A stretch of 37,550 nucleotides of DNA, from NCBI RefSeq assembly GCF_001423295.1, contig NZ_LMNG01000017.1, positions 1 to 37,550 of the forward strand, written 5' to 3'. Origin of the DNA: Methylobacterium sp. Leaf112. GTDB taxonomy: Bacteria; Pseudomonadota; Alphaproteobacteria; Rhizobiales; Beijerinckiaceae. Below, piece after piece: positions 9,421 through 16,941 of this stretch (its first letter is position 1; each line of letters begins with the position of its first letter). The position numbers and the translations under genes are program-made. The notes beneath the pieces are model-generated. The model worked only from the letters and a program-made list of their open reading frames with translations. It had not been told where the DNA came from and made no database searches.

Positions 9421-10113
9421 ATGCACCTCGACGTCCGCCGCTGCCTCATCCTCGGGCTCTCGACGGCCCTCCTGTGCGGGCCGACCGCCCTGACCGGCGC
9501 CGGATCGCCCCTCGGCGCTGGCGTCGCCGAGGCGCAGGAGGCGGCCCCCGAGGAAGCCGAATCCCCACGCAAGCGCCGCCGTACGCGCGACGCGAAGGGC
9601 ACGGCCAAGCCCGTGTCGGCGCCGGGGATGCAGCAGGCGACCCCCGTGGCGATCTTCGGTGATTGGAACGTCTTCGCCAGCGGGCAGGGCAGGACGCGGG
9701 TCTGCTACGCCATCGCCCAGCCGACGACGCGCTCGCCCAAAACCCTCAAGCGGGACACGGCCTACCTGTTCGTCACCGTTCGCAAGGCCGAGAACATCCA
9801 GAACGAGGTCGCGGTGATGCTGGGCTTCCCGGCCAAGCCCGCCGGAAGTCAGGCAGGTGGCGCCGCCAAACCCGGCGCGGCCGCGACGGACCCGGCGATC
9901 CACCTCGGCGCCACGCGCTACGGCCTCGTGACCAAGGACAACAACGCCTGGCTGCAGAACCAGGCCGAGGAAGCGCGCGTCGTCACCGAGATGGCCCGCA
10001 CGGCCAAGCTTCAGGTCAGAACCACGTCCCTCAAGGGAAATCCGACGAGCGACGAATACGCTCTGGCAGGCTTCAACGAAGCCATGAAGCGCACCCGCGA
10101 CGAGTGCAAGTGA
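9421..10113 (+). CDS. Invasion-associated locus B (IalB)-like exported protein
   Basis: The 230-residue product has an N-terminal signal sequence (residues 5-35, probable cleavage near AEAQEA). A basic, disordered linker (RKRRRTR) follows, then an IalB-like domain with FGDWNVFASGQGRTRVCYAI, DTAYLFVTVRK and NEVAVMLGFP. IalB-family proteins are periplasmic or surface proteins widespread in Rhizobiales. The Bartonella name comes from invasion assays and does not imply virulence here. An insertion rich in Gly/Ala/Lys (about residues 140-160) interrupts the domain. ATG 9421 has only a weak AAGG ribosome site. The molecular role is unknown. Confidence 0.8.
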   Translation: MHLDVRRCLILGLSTALLCGPTALTGAGSPLGAGVAEAQEAAPEEAESPRKRRRTRDAKGTAKPVSAPGMQQATPVAIFGDWNVFASGQGRTRVCYAIAQPTTRSPKTLKRDTAYLFVTVRKAENIQNEVAVMLGFPAKPAGSQAGGAAKPGAAATDPAIHLGATRYGLVTKDNNAWLQNQAEEARVVTEMARTAKLQVRTTSLKGNPTSDEYALAGFNEAMKRTRDECK

Positions 10114-10216
10114 ACGGGCACTTGTGAACAGGCGCTACTGAGCACGCGAACTTCGACGCGGGAAAGCCGCGCCTCCGAAAGGGCACGGCGTTCCGTTTCG
10201 ATCGCGTGCGGGCGTC

Positions 10217-10576
10217 TCAGACGGCGCGTATGCGTCTGTCCTGCACCGGGCGGCCCCGTGCACCCGACCGGGCCCGGAACCGCTCGCGCGCGGCGCGTGC
10301 CGCCTGCTCGACGCTGCCGAACACCGTCCCGTCGAGGGGGTCGAAATCGCGCTGCGAGGAGAAGAATCGCACGCCGCCATTCTCAGGTACGGCGATGCCG
10401 GCCGTCACCTCTCCGATCTCGATGACTCGCGTCGGCGCGGGCACTTGCGCGGCGCGGAGCGACCGATCGACGTGCAGTTCGTTGCGAGCCCGGATGGCCT
10501 GCAGCTCGGTGAGCGGCGGAACGGCGGGACGGCGATTCAGGGCGTGGGCGGTGGTTTCAGCGTGATGATACGACAT
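10217..10576 (-). CDS. Hypothetical protein, 119 aa
   Basis: Not recognised. The product begins MSYHHAETTAHALNRRP, has a central helical stretch (TELQAIRARNELHVDRSL), then a small alpha/beta-looking part with GGVRFFSSQRDFDPLDGTVF and an Arg/Ala-rich helix with AARAARERFRARSG. There is no signal peptide, membrane span or catalytic motif. ATG 10576 is preceded by a modest CAGGAA ribosome site. It converges with the IalB-like gene, with about 100 bp between stops. Confidence 0.55.
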   Translation of the reverse strand: MSYHHAETTAHALNRRPAVPPLTELQAIRARNELHVDRSLRAAQVPAPTRVIEIGEVTAGIAVPENGGVRFFSSQRDFDPLDGTVFGSVEQAARAARERFRARSGARGRPVQDRRIRAV

Positions 10577-10953
10577 GGGATCGGAAATTCCTGATGCCGG
10601 CGCGCGGCCGGACTTCGCATTGCAGGACGGTCCATCGTGTGGTCAGCGTCGACAGCAATCGCGGGTGTTCAGGTAAGACCGAGGCAGGAATACAGTCAGC
10701 ACGGCAAGTCATCCTCATCGAGCAAGGACCACGAGGCGCGGGCGCATCGCAGTGCTTTAGCGTTTGGTGACGCGGCGCAAGCTACACACTTCAAATCACC
10801 GCGGTGCAGGGGCGGTGAAATCCGCCGCCGAACACCCCAAAGATGCTGTGCGGCGGCCTATTCGTCAACGGATCGATCTTTCGAATGCATGGTCCAACGT
10901 GGCAGGATGCGCCTCCAACGGGGTCCCGCACGATGGCTTCCTTCGGTTGGGCG
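10577..10953. other. 377-bp gene-free stretch
   Basis: It lies upstream of the leftward 119-aa gene and downstream of the leftward HAD gene. Frames crossing it show no recognisable protein text and no ribosome sites. I see no RNA gene or strong hairpin. Confidence 0.4.
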
Positions 10954-11661
10954 TCAGGCGGTGGCAACCACCTCCGCAAACGCCGAAAAATCGGTGAACA
11001 CCCGCGCGGCACCGGCGGCGATGAGATCGGCGCCCGTGCGGTCGTGGGCCCAGTGGCCGCCGCCGACGAAGCCAACGACACGCATGCCCGCCGCCCGGGC
11101 CGCCTGGACGCCCGGCACGCTGTCCTCGACGACGAGGCAGGCGCCCGGCCGGATGCCCATGGCGGCGGCGGCATGGAGGAACAGGTCCGGCGCCGGCTTG
11201 CCGCGCGCCACCATCGTGGAGGAGTAGACCCGGTCCCCGAACAGGGGCAGCAGGCCCGTCAGTCCAAGGGTATGAGACAGGCGGACCGGATCGCTGCTGG
11301 ACGCGACGCAGTGCGGCAGGGAAAGGCCCGAAATGGCCAGCGCTACGCCGGGCATCGCCGTGAGGCCTTCGTCGAAGGCCCGCAGGGTGTCGGCCTTGAC
11401 CACATCCACGAAGTCGTCCGGCACGGTGACGGGGTAATCGCGCACGATATGCGCCATGATCGAGACCATCGACGTACCGGCGAAGCGCACGCGGACGGTG
11501 TCGACGTCGATGGGCACACCGATGCGGTTGAGTCCGAAGGTGAGGCGAGCGAGGCTGATCGGCTCGCTGTCCACCAGCACACCGTCGCAATCGAAGATCA
11601 CGAGCGCGAGGGTGGCATGCGGATCGGTCCGAGCGAGTTCGGTCGAAGTCTGTTGAATCAA
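10954..11661 (-). CDS. HAD-superfamily phosphatase (beta-phosphoglucomutase/phosphoglycolate phosphatase type)
   Basis: A cytoplasmic HAD hydrolase of subfamily IA with all four motifs. Motif I is FDCDGVLVDSEP (nucleophile Asp24, general acid Asp26), motif II is SSSD, motif III is the Lys in GKPAPDLF, and motif IV is VVEDSVPG. An alpha-helical cap sits between motifs I and II. The substrate is probably a small sugar phosphate or phosphoglycolate but cannot be fixed from sequence. The start is uncertain: TTG 11661 gives 235 aa, while an internal GTG just before the IFDCDG motif (about 11601) is the minimal alternative. Confidence 0.88.
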   Translation of the reverse strand: MIQQTSTELARTDPHATLALVIFDCDGVLVDSEPISLARLTFGLNRIGVPIDVDTVRVRFAGTSMVSIMAHIVRDYPVTVPDDFVDVVKADTLRAFDEGLTAMPGVALAISGLSLPHCVASSSDPVRLSHTLGLTGLLPLFGDRVYSSTMVARGKPAPDLFLHAAAAMGIRPGACLVVEDSVPGVQAARAAGMRVVGFVGGGHWAHDRTGADLIAAGAARVFTDFSAFAEVVATA

Positions 11662-11817
11662 GGCGGGTCCCCCGGGCGGCGGCGCTGGTTTCGCACGTGC
11701 GAGACAGGCACGGCAATGCGGCTCTCGCCGCCCGGATCGCCGGGACCTTGCACGGGAAGTCGGGCGCTCGTACTCAGGCAGCGGCCGGCGCGACGCCGGC
11801 GGGTGTGACCGGGTGCG

Positions 11818-12138
11818 ATGCTTCGTTTCCTCAGCCGCTTCCTCGGCCTCGTTCTCCTCGCAGGGGGGTTCGTCGGCCTCGTCTATGACGGTGCCCGGTC
11901 CATCGCCAACAACGGCGTGCGGATGACGAGCCTGAGTGATCTGCTGTTCACATTGTTCAAGGATCGGGCGAGCGCGCTCCAGGGGGCAGTCGAGGGGGTA
12001 GCCCCCTGGCTCTGGCAGATCCTGGTACTTCCCCTCACCCTGGCCCCGGCCGCTCTCCTCGGTCTGGGGTTCGGAGCGGTCCTGCTCTGGCTCGGCCAGC
12101 CCGGCCGCGAACCCATTGGTTTCCTCAGCCGGTCTTGA
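11818..12138 (+). CDS. Small membrane protein with two predicted TM helices
   Basis: The 106-residue product has hydrophobic segments at about 7-24 (LGLVLLAGGFVGLVYDG) and 68-92 (ILVLPLTLAPAALLGLGFGAV), joined by a polar loop with SLSDLLFTLFKD. I recall similar short membrane proteins in Rhizobiales with no defined function. ATG 11818 lacks a strong ribosome site. The gene diverges from the HAD gene and precedes another small exported protein. Confidence 0.68.
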   Translation: MLRFLSRFLGLVLLAGGFVGLVYDGARSIANNGVRMTSLSDLLFTLFKDRASALQGAVEGVAPWLWQILVLPLTLAPAALLGLGFGAVLLWLGQPGREPIGFLSRS

Positions 12139-12333
12139 GGCGAAGATCGATCTTCGGCATTCGCGCTCGGACGAGCCCCTTAATCCCCCAAGCTACGTGC
12201 CGTCGCGCACGCCGCAGACGGCCCAACGTTTGCGCGCGATGGGGCGGGCCTTATGATCGTGCGTTCGCTCGCGGGTGGATCGCCGCGCGCGGGATCGCCG
12301 TGCGTCACATCCTACGGATCTAGGGTCATCTCG

Positions 12334-12594
12334 ATGTTCCGCCTCCTCGTTGCCGCCCTCGCCCTGCCGCTGCTGGCGGCCGCCGCCGTCGCCCAGGCGC
12401 CAGCCGCGCCGGGTGGCCGCACGGTGACAGCCACCGGCGTCACCAAGCCGCCGGGCCGGGCCGGCAACGCACCGTTCACCCGTGCCAACACCGAGGCCGA
12501 TATGGCCAAGGCGCAGCGCGCAGCCGCGACGCGCGACAAGGCATGGGATTCGAAGATGCGCACCACCATGGGGTCCATCTGCAAGGGCTGCTGA
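12334..12594 (+). CDS. Small exported hypothetical protein, 86 aa
   Basis: ATG 12334 opens a clear signal peptide (MFRLLVAALALPLLAAAAVA, probable cleavage after AVA or AQA). A polar mature part of about 65 residues follows, with RAGNAPFTRANTEADMAKAQ and the ending SICKGC. Two C-terminal cysteines in C-x-x-C spacing could form a disulphide or bind a metal. The ABC ATPase gene starts 18 bp after its stop, so the two are probably cotranscribed. Function unknown. Confidence 0.7.
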   Translation: MFRLLVAALALPLLAAAAVAQAPAAPGGRTVTATGVTKPPGRAGNAPFTRANTEADMAKAQRAAATRDKAWDSKMRTTMGSICKGC

Positions 12595-12612
12595 CGGCGC
12601 AGGCGACACGGG

Positions 12613-13551
12613 ATGATCCGATTCACAGGCGTCTCGAAGCGTTTTGCGGATGCCGCCCGCCCCGCCGTCGACGCCATCCACCTGACGATTCCGGAGGGCG
12701 AGACCTGCGCGCTCATCGGCCCGTCGGGCTGCGGTAAGTCGACGACCCTGCGGATGGTGAACCGGCTGGTCGAGCCGGATGCGGGCACCATCCACCTCGC
12801 GGGTGAGGCTCTCTCCGGCATCGAGCCGATCCGCCTGCGCCGCCGCATCGGCTACGTGCTCCAGGGCGTCGGATTGTTCCCGCATTGGACCGTGGCCCGC
12901 AACATCGCGACCGTGCCCGAGCTTCTCGGCTGGTCGAAAACTCGCACCGCCGCGCGTATCGACGCGATGCTTGACCTCGTCGGCCTCGATCCCGACGAAT
13001 TCCGGGGCCGCCGGCCGGACGCACTCTCGGGCGGGCAGCGTCAACGCGTCGGCGTCGCCCGGGCCCTGGCCGCCGATCCGCCGGTCCTGCTCATGGACGA
13101 ACCCTTCGGCGCCGTCGATCCCGTGGCGCGCGGTCGCCTCCAGACCGAGATCGGCGCGATACTGAAGCGCCTGAACAAGACCGTGATCCTGGTGACGCAC
13201 GACCTCGACGAGGCCGTTCGAATGGGAGACCGGATCGTCCTCATGCGGGATGGCCGCATCGTCCAGGCCGATACGCCCGATCGTCTGCTCGCACGACCAG
13301 CCGACGGGTTCGTGGCGGACTTCGTCGGGCCTGACCGGGCCCTCCGGCGTCTCGCCGGCCTCGACGTCGGTGATCTCGCCCGGCTTGGATCCAGCGAGGA
13401 CGGGCCGGTCATCGCGTACGATGCTCCCGTGCGCGATGCTCTTTCGCTCATGCTGGAAACGGGTGCCGATCACGTCCGCGTGGCGGGGCTGGACGAGCCG
13501 TCGAGCCTCAGTCTCGCGGCCATCCGCGCCGCCTCGGCGCCCGCCGGTTAA
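12613..13551 (+). CDS. ABC transporter ATP-binding protein, osmoprotectant (ProV/OpuCA/YehX) type
   Basis: The 312-residue ATPase has Walker A GPSGCGKST (36-44), signature LSGGQ (138-142), Walker B VLLMDEP (158-164) and switch histidine VTHD near 197. The Q-loop and the LFPHWTVARNIATVP region are typical of glycine betaine/choline importers (QAT family). After the ATPase core, residues about 250-312 look like a single incomplete CBS-like segment rather than the usual CBS pair. No permease or binding-protein gene is adjacent: upstream is a small exported protein and downstream is a convergent gene. Its partners must be elsewhere or lost. Confidence 0.88.
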   Translation: MIRFTGVSKRFADAARPAVDAIHLTIPEGETCALIGPSGCGKSTTLRMVNRLVEPDAGTIHLAGEALSGIEPIRLRRRIGYVLQGVGLFPHWTVARNIATVPELLGWSKTRTAARIDAMLDLVGLDPDEFRGRRPDALSGGQRQRVGVARALAADPPVLLMDEPFGAVDPVARGRLQTEIGAILKRLNKTVILVTHDLDEAVRMGDRIVLMRDGRIVQADTPDRLLARPADGFVADFVGPDRALRRLAGLDVGDLARLGSSEDGPVIAYDAPVRDALSLMLETGADHVRVAGLDEPSSLSLAAIRAASAPAG

Positions 13552-13561
13552 CCCGGCGGGC
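13539..13561 (+). terminator. Possible terminator overlapping the ABC gene stop
   Basis: The 9-bp arms GCCCGCCGG (13539-13547) and CCGGCGGGC (13553-13561) place the TAA stop in the loop, followed by only two Ts. It could serve the two convergent genes. The T-run is weak. Confidence 0.4.
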
Positions 13562-13572
13562 TTCGCGCGGCC

Positions 13573-14856
13573 TCAGGTGCCCGGCGTCAGCTTCAGGATC
13601 TTGCCACCGGCACCATCGGTGACGGCATACACCGCACCGTCGGGCCCGACCTTCACGTCGCGGATGCGTTCACCCAGGGGAATGCGCTCCTCGGTGACCA
13701 CCTTGTCGCCGTCGAGCTTGATCGCCACGAGGCCACCGCTGGAGAGGCCACCGATGAGGAAGGCATCCTTCCAGGCCGGGAACTTGTCGCCGGTGTAGAG
13801 CGCCATGCCGGAGGGGCCGATCACCGGGTCCCAGTAATAGACCGGTTGGGCGGTGCCGCCCGCCTGGGTCTTGCCCTCACCGATCTTCTCGCCGGAATAC
13901 TCGATGCCGTAAGTCACCTCGGGCCAGCCGTAATTCACGCCGGGTCGCGGCCGGTTGAGTTCATCGCCGCCGCGCGGACCGTGCTCGACGGTCCAGAGCC
14001 GCCCCTGCGGGTCGAGGGCGGCGGACTGGACATTGCGATGCCCGTAGGACCAGATCTCGGGTTTGGCCTTCTCGCCGCCCGTGAACGGGTTGTCCTTGGC
14101 GGCATTGCCGTCGGTGTCGATACGGAAGACCTTGCCGAGGCCGCTTGTGAGATCCTGGGCCTGGACCCGCGGGCCCTTGTCGGAGCGCTCGCCCACGGTG
14201 ACGAACAGCTTGCCGTCCGGTGCGAAGACGAGACGCGAGCCGAAGTGCTTGTCGCCGTCGTAGGTGGGCATCTGACGGAAGATCACCTTCACCTCGTCGA
14301 GGCGAGCGACGCCCTTGTCCTCGATGAGCTTGGCGCGAGCCACCGTCGTGCCGTTCCCCTTCTCCCGCGGTTCGGCATAGCTGAAATAGATCAACCGATC
14401 GGCGACGAAGCTCGGGCTCAGCGCGACATCGAGAAGACCGCCCTGGCCCTTCGCATCGACCTTCGGCACGCCGGGGATCGGTGCACCGGGCGTGCCGTCC
14501 TTCGAGAGGATCCGCAGGGTGCCGCCCTTCTCGGTGACCAGCATGCGGCCGTCGGGCAGGAACTCGAGGGCCCACGGACTGTCGAGGCCCTTGGCCACCG
14601 TTTCCGTCTTGACCTTGGTGGCCTCGGCGGGCTTCGGCGCCCGGGTCTGGTTCGGCAGAAGCGGCTTATAGGTCGTGTTGGGTGCCTCGGTCTCGGCGGG
14701 CGTCGTGCCGGCGGCGTCGGAGGTCGGCGCAGTGAAGGCCTCGCCCTCGACCCGTGGCTGCCGAGGTGCGGTACCGCCCGCCTCCTGTGCGATGGCGCCC
14801 AAGGGGGGACCGGCGAGGGCGAGGGTCGCGAGCAGGGTCTGGGAGATGCGCTTCAC
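13573..14856 (-). CDS. PQQ-dependent soluble aldose sugar dehydrogenase (Asd/YliI type)
   Basis: The 427-residue product has a signal peptide (about 1-24, MKRISQTLLATLALAGPPLG), a disordered Pro/Thr-rich linker (about 25-85) and a six-bladed beta-propeller of the glucose/sorbosone dehydrogenase family. Typical segments are GLDSPWALEFLPDGRMLVTE, GQGGLLDVALSP, the SYGHRNVQ motif, and WTVEHGPRGGDELN, which places catalytic and PQQ/Ca-binding residues. The family oxidises aldoses in the periplasm. The GTG at 14856 is chosen because GGAGG lies about 10 nt upstream and it opens the signal peptide. PQQ use is inferred from the family. Confidence 0.88.
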   Translation of the reverse strand: MKRISQTLLATLALAGPPLGAIAQEAGGTAPRQPRVEGEAFTAPTSDAAGTTPAETEAPNTTYKPLLPNQTRAPKPAEATKVKTETVAKGLDSPWALEFLPDGRMLVTEKGGTLRILSKDGTPGAPIPGVPKVDAKGQGGLLDVALSPSFVADRLIYFSYAEPREKGNGTTVARAKLIEDKGVARLDEVKVIFRQMPTYDGDKHFGSRLVFAPDGKLFVTVGERSDKGPRVQAQDLTSGLGKVFRIDTDGNAAKDNPFTGGEKAKPEIWSYGHRNVQSAALDPQGRLWTVEHGPRGGDELNRPRPGVNYGWPEVTYGIEYSGEKIGEGKTQAGGTAQPVYYWDPVIGPSGMALYTGDKFPAWKDAFLIGGLSSGGLVAIKLDGDKVVTEERIPLGERIRDVKVGPDGAVYAVTDGAGGKILKLTPGT

Positions 14857-15400
14857 GTCGGATTGTCCTCCATGGCGGCGAGATGCCGTGTCCGGTCCTA
14901 TCGCAATCGGGTCTTGTCGTGGCCTGACTTTGCCGAGACTGGATCCTACCATGTCCAGCCGCCCCACGAACGGGGCAGCCGAACGCCCCCGTCCGGCTGC
15001 CGAAGCGCGCACGGGTAGAGAGCACATGGGGCCAGAGGGGCAGTTTGGCGAGTCCCGCCGGGTGACGGAGCGCGGCCTTTCGCGAGGGTGCGTCGCCCGG
15101 AGCCTGCCGTGAGTGGCAAACGAGCCCACGCCTCCGACATTGTTCGGGGGCAGGGATTCGGGGAGGCAGGGATTCGGGGAGGCGGGGGTTCGAGGAGGCA
15201 AGGTTCGGTGAAGGCGAGCGCTCGGGTCGGTGGACAACGCATGAGGCGGCCGGTGTGCTGCCCTGCGGACGGCGCGCACCGCCTTGACCGCCCGACCCAG
15301 CATTGCCAAGTCTCGTGACGAAGCGCCGCCGACGATGCGGCGCACCCGCCCGACCCGGACGGGACGCGCTCCGGCGCGAAGGCATGCGAAAGGGACGAAG
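14857..15400. other. 544-bp gene-free stretch between asd and trxA
   Basis: This is a divergent intergenic region, unusually long for this window. It contains a three-copy 16-bp tandem repeat (15153-15200). No frame shows recognisable protein text. Both promoters must lie here but I could not identify them. Confidence 0.5.
15153..15200. repeat. Three tandem 16-bp repeats upstream of trxA
   Basis: The units are GGGATTCGGGGAGGCA (15153-15168), GGGATTCGGGGAGGCG (15169-15184) and GGGGTTCGAGGAGGCA (15185-15200). A decaying related segment (AGGTTCGGTGAAGGCG) follows at once. They lie about 200 bp upstream of the trxA start. Confidence 0.85.
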
Positions 15401-15721
15401 ATGGCGACGGTGAAAGTGACCGACGCGAGTTTCGAGCAGGACGTTCTCAAGTCCGTCGAGCCCGTAGTGGTGGATTTCTGGGCGGAGTGGTGCGGTCCCT
15501 GCCGGCAGATCGGCCCGGCCCTCGAGGAGATCGCCACCGATCTCCAGGGGCGGGTGAAGATCGCCAAGGTGAATGTCGACGAGAACCCCGGCATCGCGGC
15601 GCAGTACGGCATCCGTTCGATCCCGACGCTGCTGATCTTCAAGAATGGCGAACTCGCCAGCCAGAAAGTCGGCGCGGCGCCGAAGGGCGATCTCTCGCGC
15701 TGGATTCAGGCGAGCGCTTAA
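15401..15721 (+). CDS. trxA: Thioredoxin
   Basis: A cytoplasmic disulphide reductant of 106 residues, the standard size. The active site WCGPC has Cys31 and Cys34, preceded by the VVDFWAEW strand. The cis-Pro motif is RSIPTLLIF. It receives electrons from thioredoxin reductase, which is not in the window, and serves ribonucleotide reductase, methionine sulphoxide reductases and others. ATG 15401 follows an AAAGGGA ribosome site. A strong intrinsic terminator lies 27 bp after the stop, so the gene is probably monocistronic. Confidence 0.97.
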   Translation: MATVKVTDASFEQDVLKSVEPVVVDFWAEWCGPCRQIGPALEEIATDLQGRVKIAKVNVDENPGIAAQYGIRSIPTLLIFKNGELASQKVGAAPKGDLSRWIQASA

Positions 15722-15747
15722 GCGCGCCGTCGACCATTGGAAACCGA

Positions 15748-15778
15748 AAGCCCGGCGCTCGCGCGCCGGGCTTTTTTG
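15748..15778 (+). terminator. Intrinsic terminator of trxA
   Basis: An 11-bp GC stem, AAGCCCGGCGC pairing with GCGCCGGGCTT, has a short loop and is followed by a run of six Ts (15772-15777). This is a textbook Rho-independent terminator in the trxA direction. Confidence 0.9.
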
Positions 15779-15803
15779 TCCGTCGTCTCGGCCCCGAACA
15801 GAG

Positions 15804-15828
15804 AAGGCCCAGCCTTGCGGCCGGGCCT
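15804..15828 (-). terminator. Possible terminator of the porin gene
   Basis: Stem AGGCCC (15805-15810) pairs with GGGCCT (15823-15828), with extra inner GC pairing. It lies 32 bp beyond the leftward porin stop. The minus-strand tail is TCTCTGTT rather than a T-run, so it is weaker than the trxA terminator that faces it. Confidence 0.4.
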
Positions 15829-15859
15829 CCCACGTTCCGGATACCGGAAGTTCTACGGC

Positions 15860-16741
15860 CTAGTACGAGCCGAACTTGTAGTTCAGGCCGGCGCGGACGA
15901 CGGCGAACTCGGTGTCGCGGCCACGCGTTCCGCCGGTAGCGGTAGCGTAGGGGGTGCCGGTGCGGAACTGCAGGCCGGTGCTGTTGGACACGGCGAACAC
16001 GTTGCTGGCGGCGGTGCGATCGAGGTTCACGTACAGACCTTCGACCTTCAGCGTCACGGCGGACGAGCGGAAGAAGTTCAGGAAGGAGTCGGTCGGGAGA
16101 GCGTACTCGATACCACCGCCGGCAGCGTAGCCGGTGCGGAAATCGTCGTTGCCACGGAAGCCGCCGAACGAACGCTCGGCGCTGCCGGCGCCGTAGGCGA
16201 AGCCGCCGGTGCCGTAGAACAGGACGCGGTCGAAGGCGTAACCGATACGGCCGCGCACGGTGCCGAAGTAGTCGAGGCTGGAGATTCCGTTCGGGTTGAC
16301 GAACGTCAGATCCGGGTTCGGGGTGCCGACGAAACCGGCGACGCGGTTGCGGTCACGACCGAAGTCGACGTACTGGGCGTCGGCCTCGACACCGATCACG
16401 AAGCCGGAGCCCGGCGTGAACTGGTAGTTGTAGCCGATCTGGCCACCGCCCGTGAAGCCTTCCTGCGAGCGGCTGTTGTTGTAGATCACAGCGCCGTTGC
16501 CGCCGACCAGGCCGGGAGCGCGGAAGATGCCCGAAGCGCCCGTGGCGACGACGGCCGGGGTGGCGACGTCGTTACCGGCGTCGAAGCCGTAACCGGCGTT
16601 GAAACCGGCGTAGAAGCCGGTCCAGGTGAACACCGGCACCGGCACGAACACCGGCGGAGCGGCGCGGCGCGGAAGGTCGGCGGCCGTGGCGGCAGCCGTG
16701 AGAGCCGTGAAGGCTGCGAAAGACGTCAGAAGCTTTTTCAT
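15860..16741 (-). CDS. Outer-membrane beta-barrel porin (Omp25/Omp31-like)
   Basis: The 293-residue protein has a signal peptide (MKKLLTSFAAFTALTAAATA, cleavage near AAD). A linker with LPRRAAPPVFVPVPVF leads to the barrel opening FTWTGFYAGFNAGYGFDAG. Alternating aromatic beta-strands then include GGGQIGYNYQFTPGSGFVIG, VRGRIGYAFDRVLFYGTGGF and a final strand RAGLNYKFGSY. These are marks of the Rhizobiales Omp25/Omp31/RopB-like family. The C-terminal residue is Tyr rather than the usual Phe. ATG 16741 follows a GGGGA-like ribosome site. A structural or permeability role in the outer membrane is inferred from the family. Confidence 0.92.
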   Translation of the reverse strand: MKKLLTSFAAFTALTAAATAADLPRRAAPPVFVPVPVFTWTGFYAGFNAGYGFDAGNDVATPAVVATGASGIFRAPGLVGGNGAVIYNNSRSQEGFTGGGQIGYNYQFTPGSGFVIGVEADAQYVDFGRDRNRVAGFVGTPNPDLTFVNPNGISSLDYFGTVRGRIGYAFDRVLFYGTGGFAYGAGSAERSFGGFRGNDDFRTGYAAGGGIEYALPTDSFLNFFRSSAVTLKVEGLYVNLDRTAASNVFAVSNSTGLQFRTGTPYATATGGTRGRDTEFAVVRAGLNYKFGSY

Positions 16742-16941
16742 TTTTTATGATCCCCAGCGAGTTGCCCGATCGAAGGGCAAGCTAACCGACTTTCCACAGC
16801 CAAGATGTAGCGTTGGAGCCACACTGGCGGGGCCGATAGCGGCCAGGCCGGTGAGGGACAGAGCATCCTGGCGGGCGCCGCGAGATCCCGGTCCCGACCG
16901 GTTTCCCCCTCGGCCGGCGCGTCGGAACTCTCGTGATCCTC

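Noticed and set aside
9421..10113. Virulence reading of the IalB-like protein
   Set aside because: The family is common in free-living Rhizobiales. The name reflects Bartonella work and nothing here indicates pathogenicity.
10637..11808. Plus-strand frames covering the HAD gene and its flank
   Set aside because: They are antisense to a clear HAD phosphatase with all four motifs; the translated text is Arg-rich shadow.
15100..15216. Short repeats near 15150 considered as a CRISPR array
   Set aside because: The units are contiguous 16-bp tandem copies without spacers, so this is a tandem repeat, not a CRISPR.
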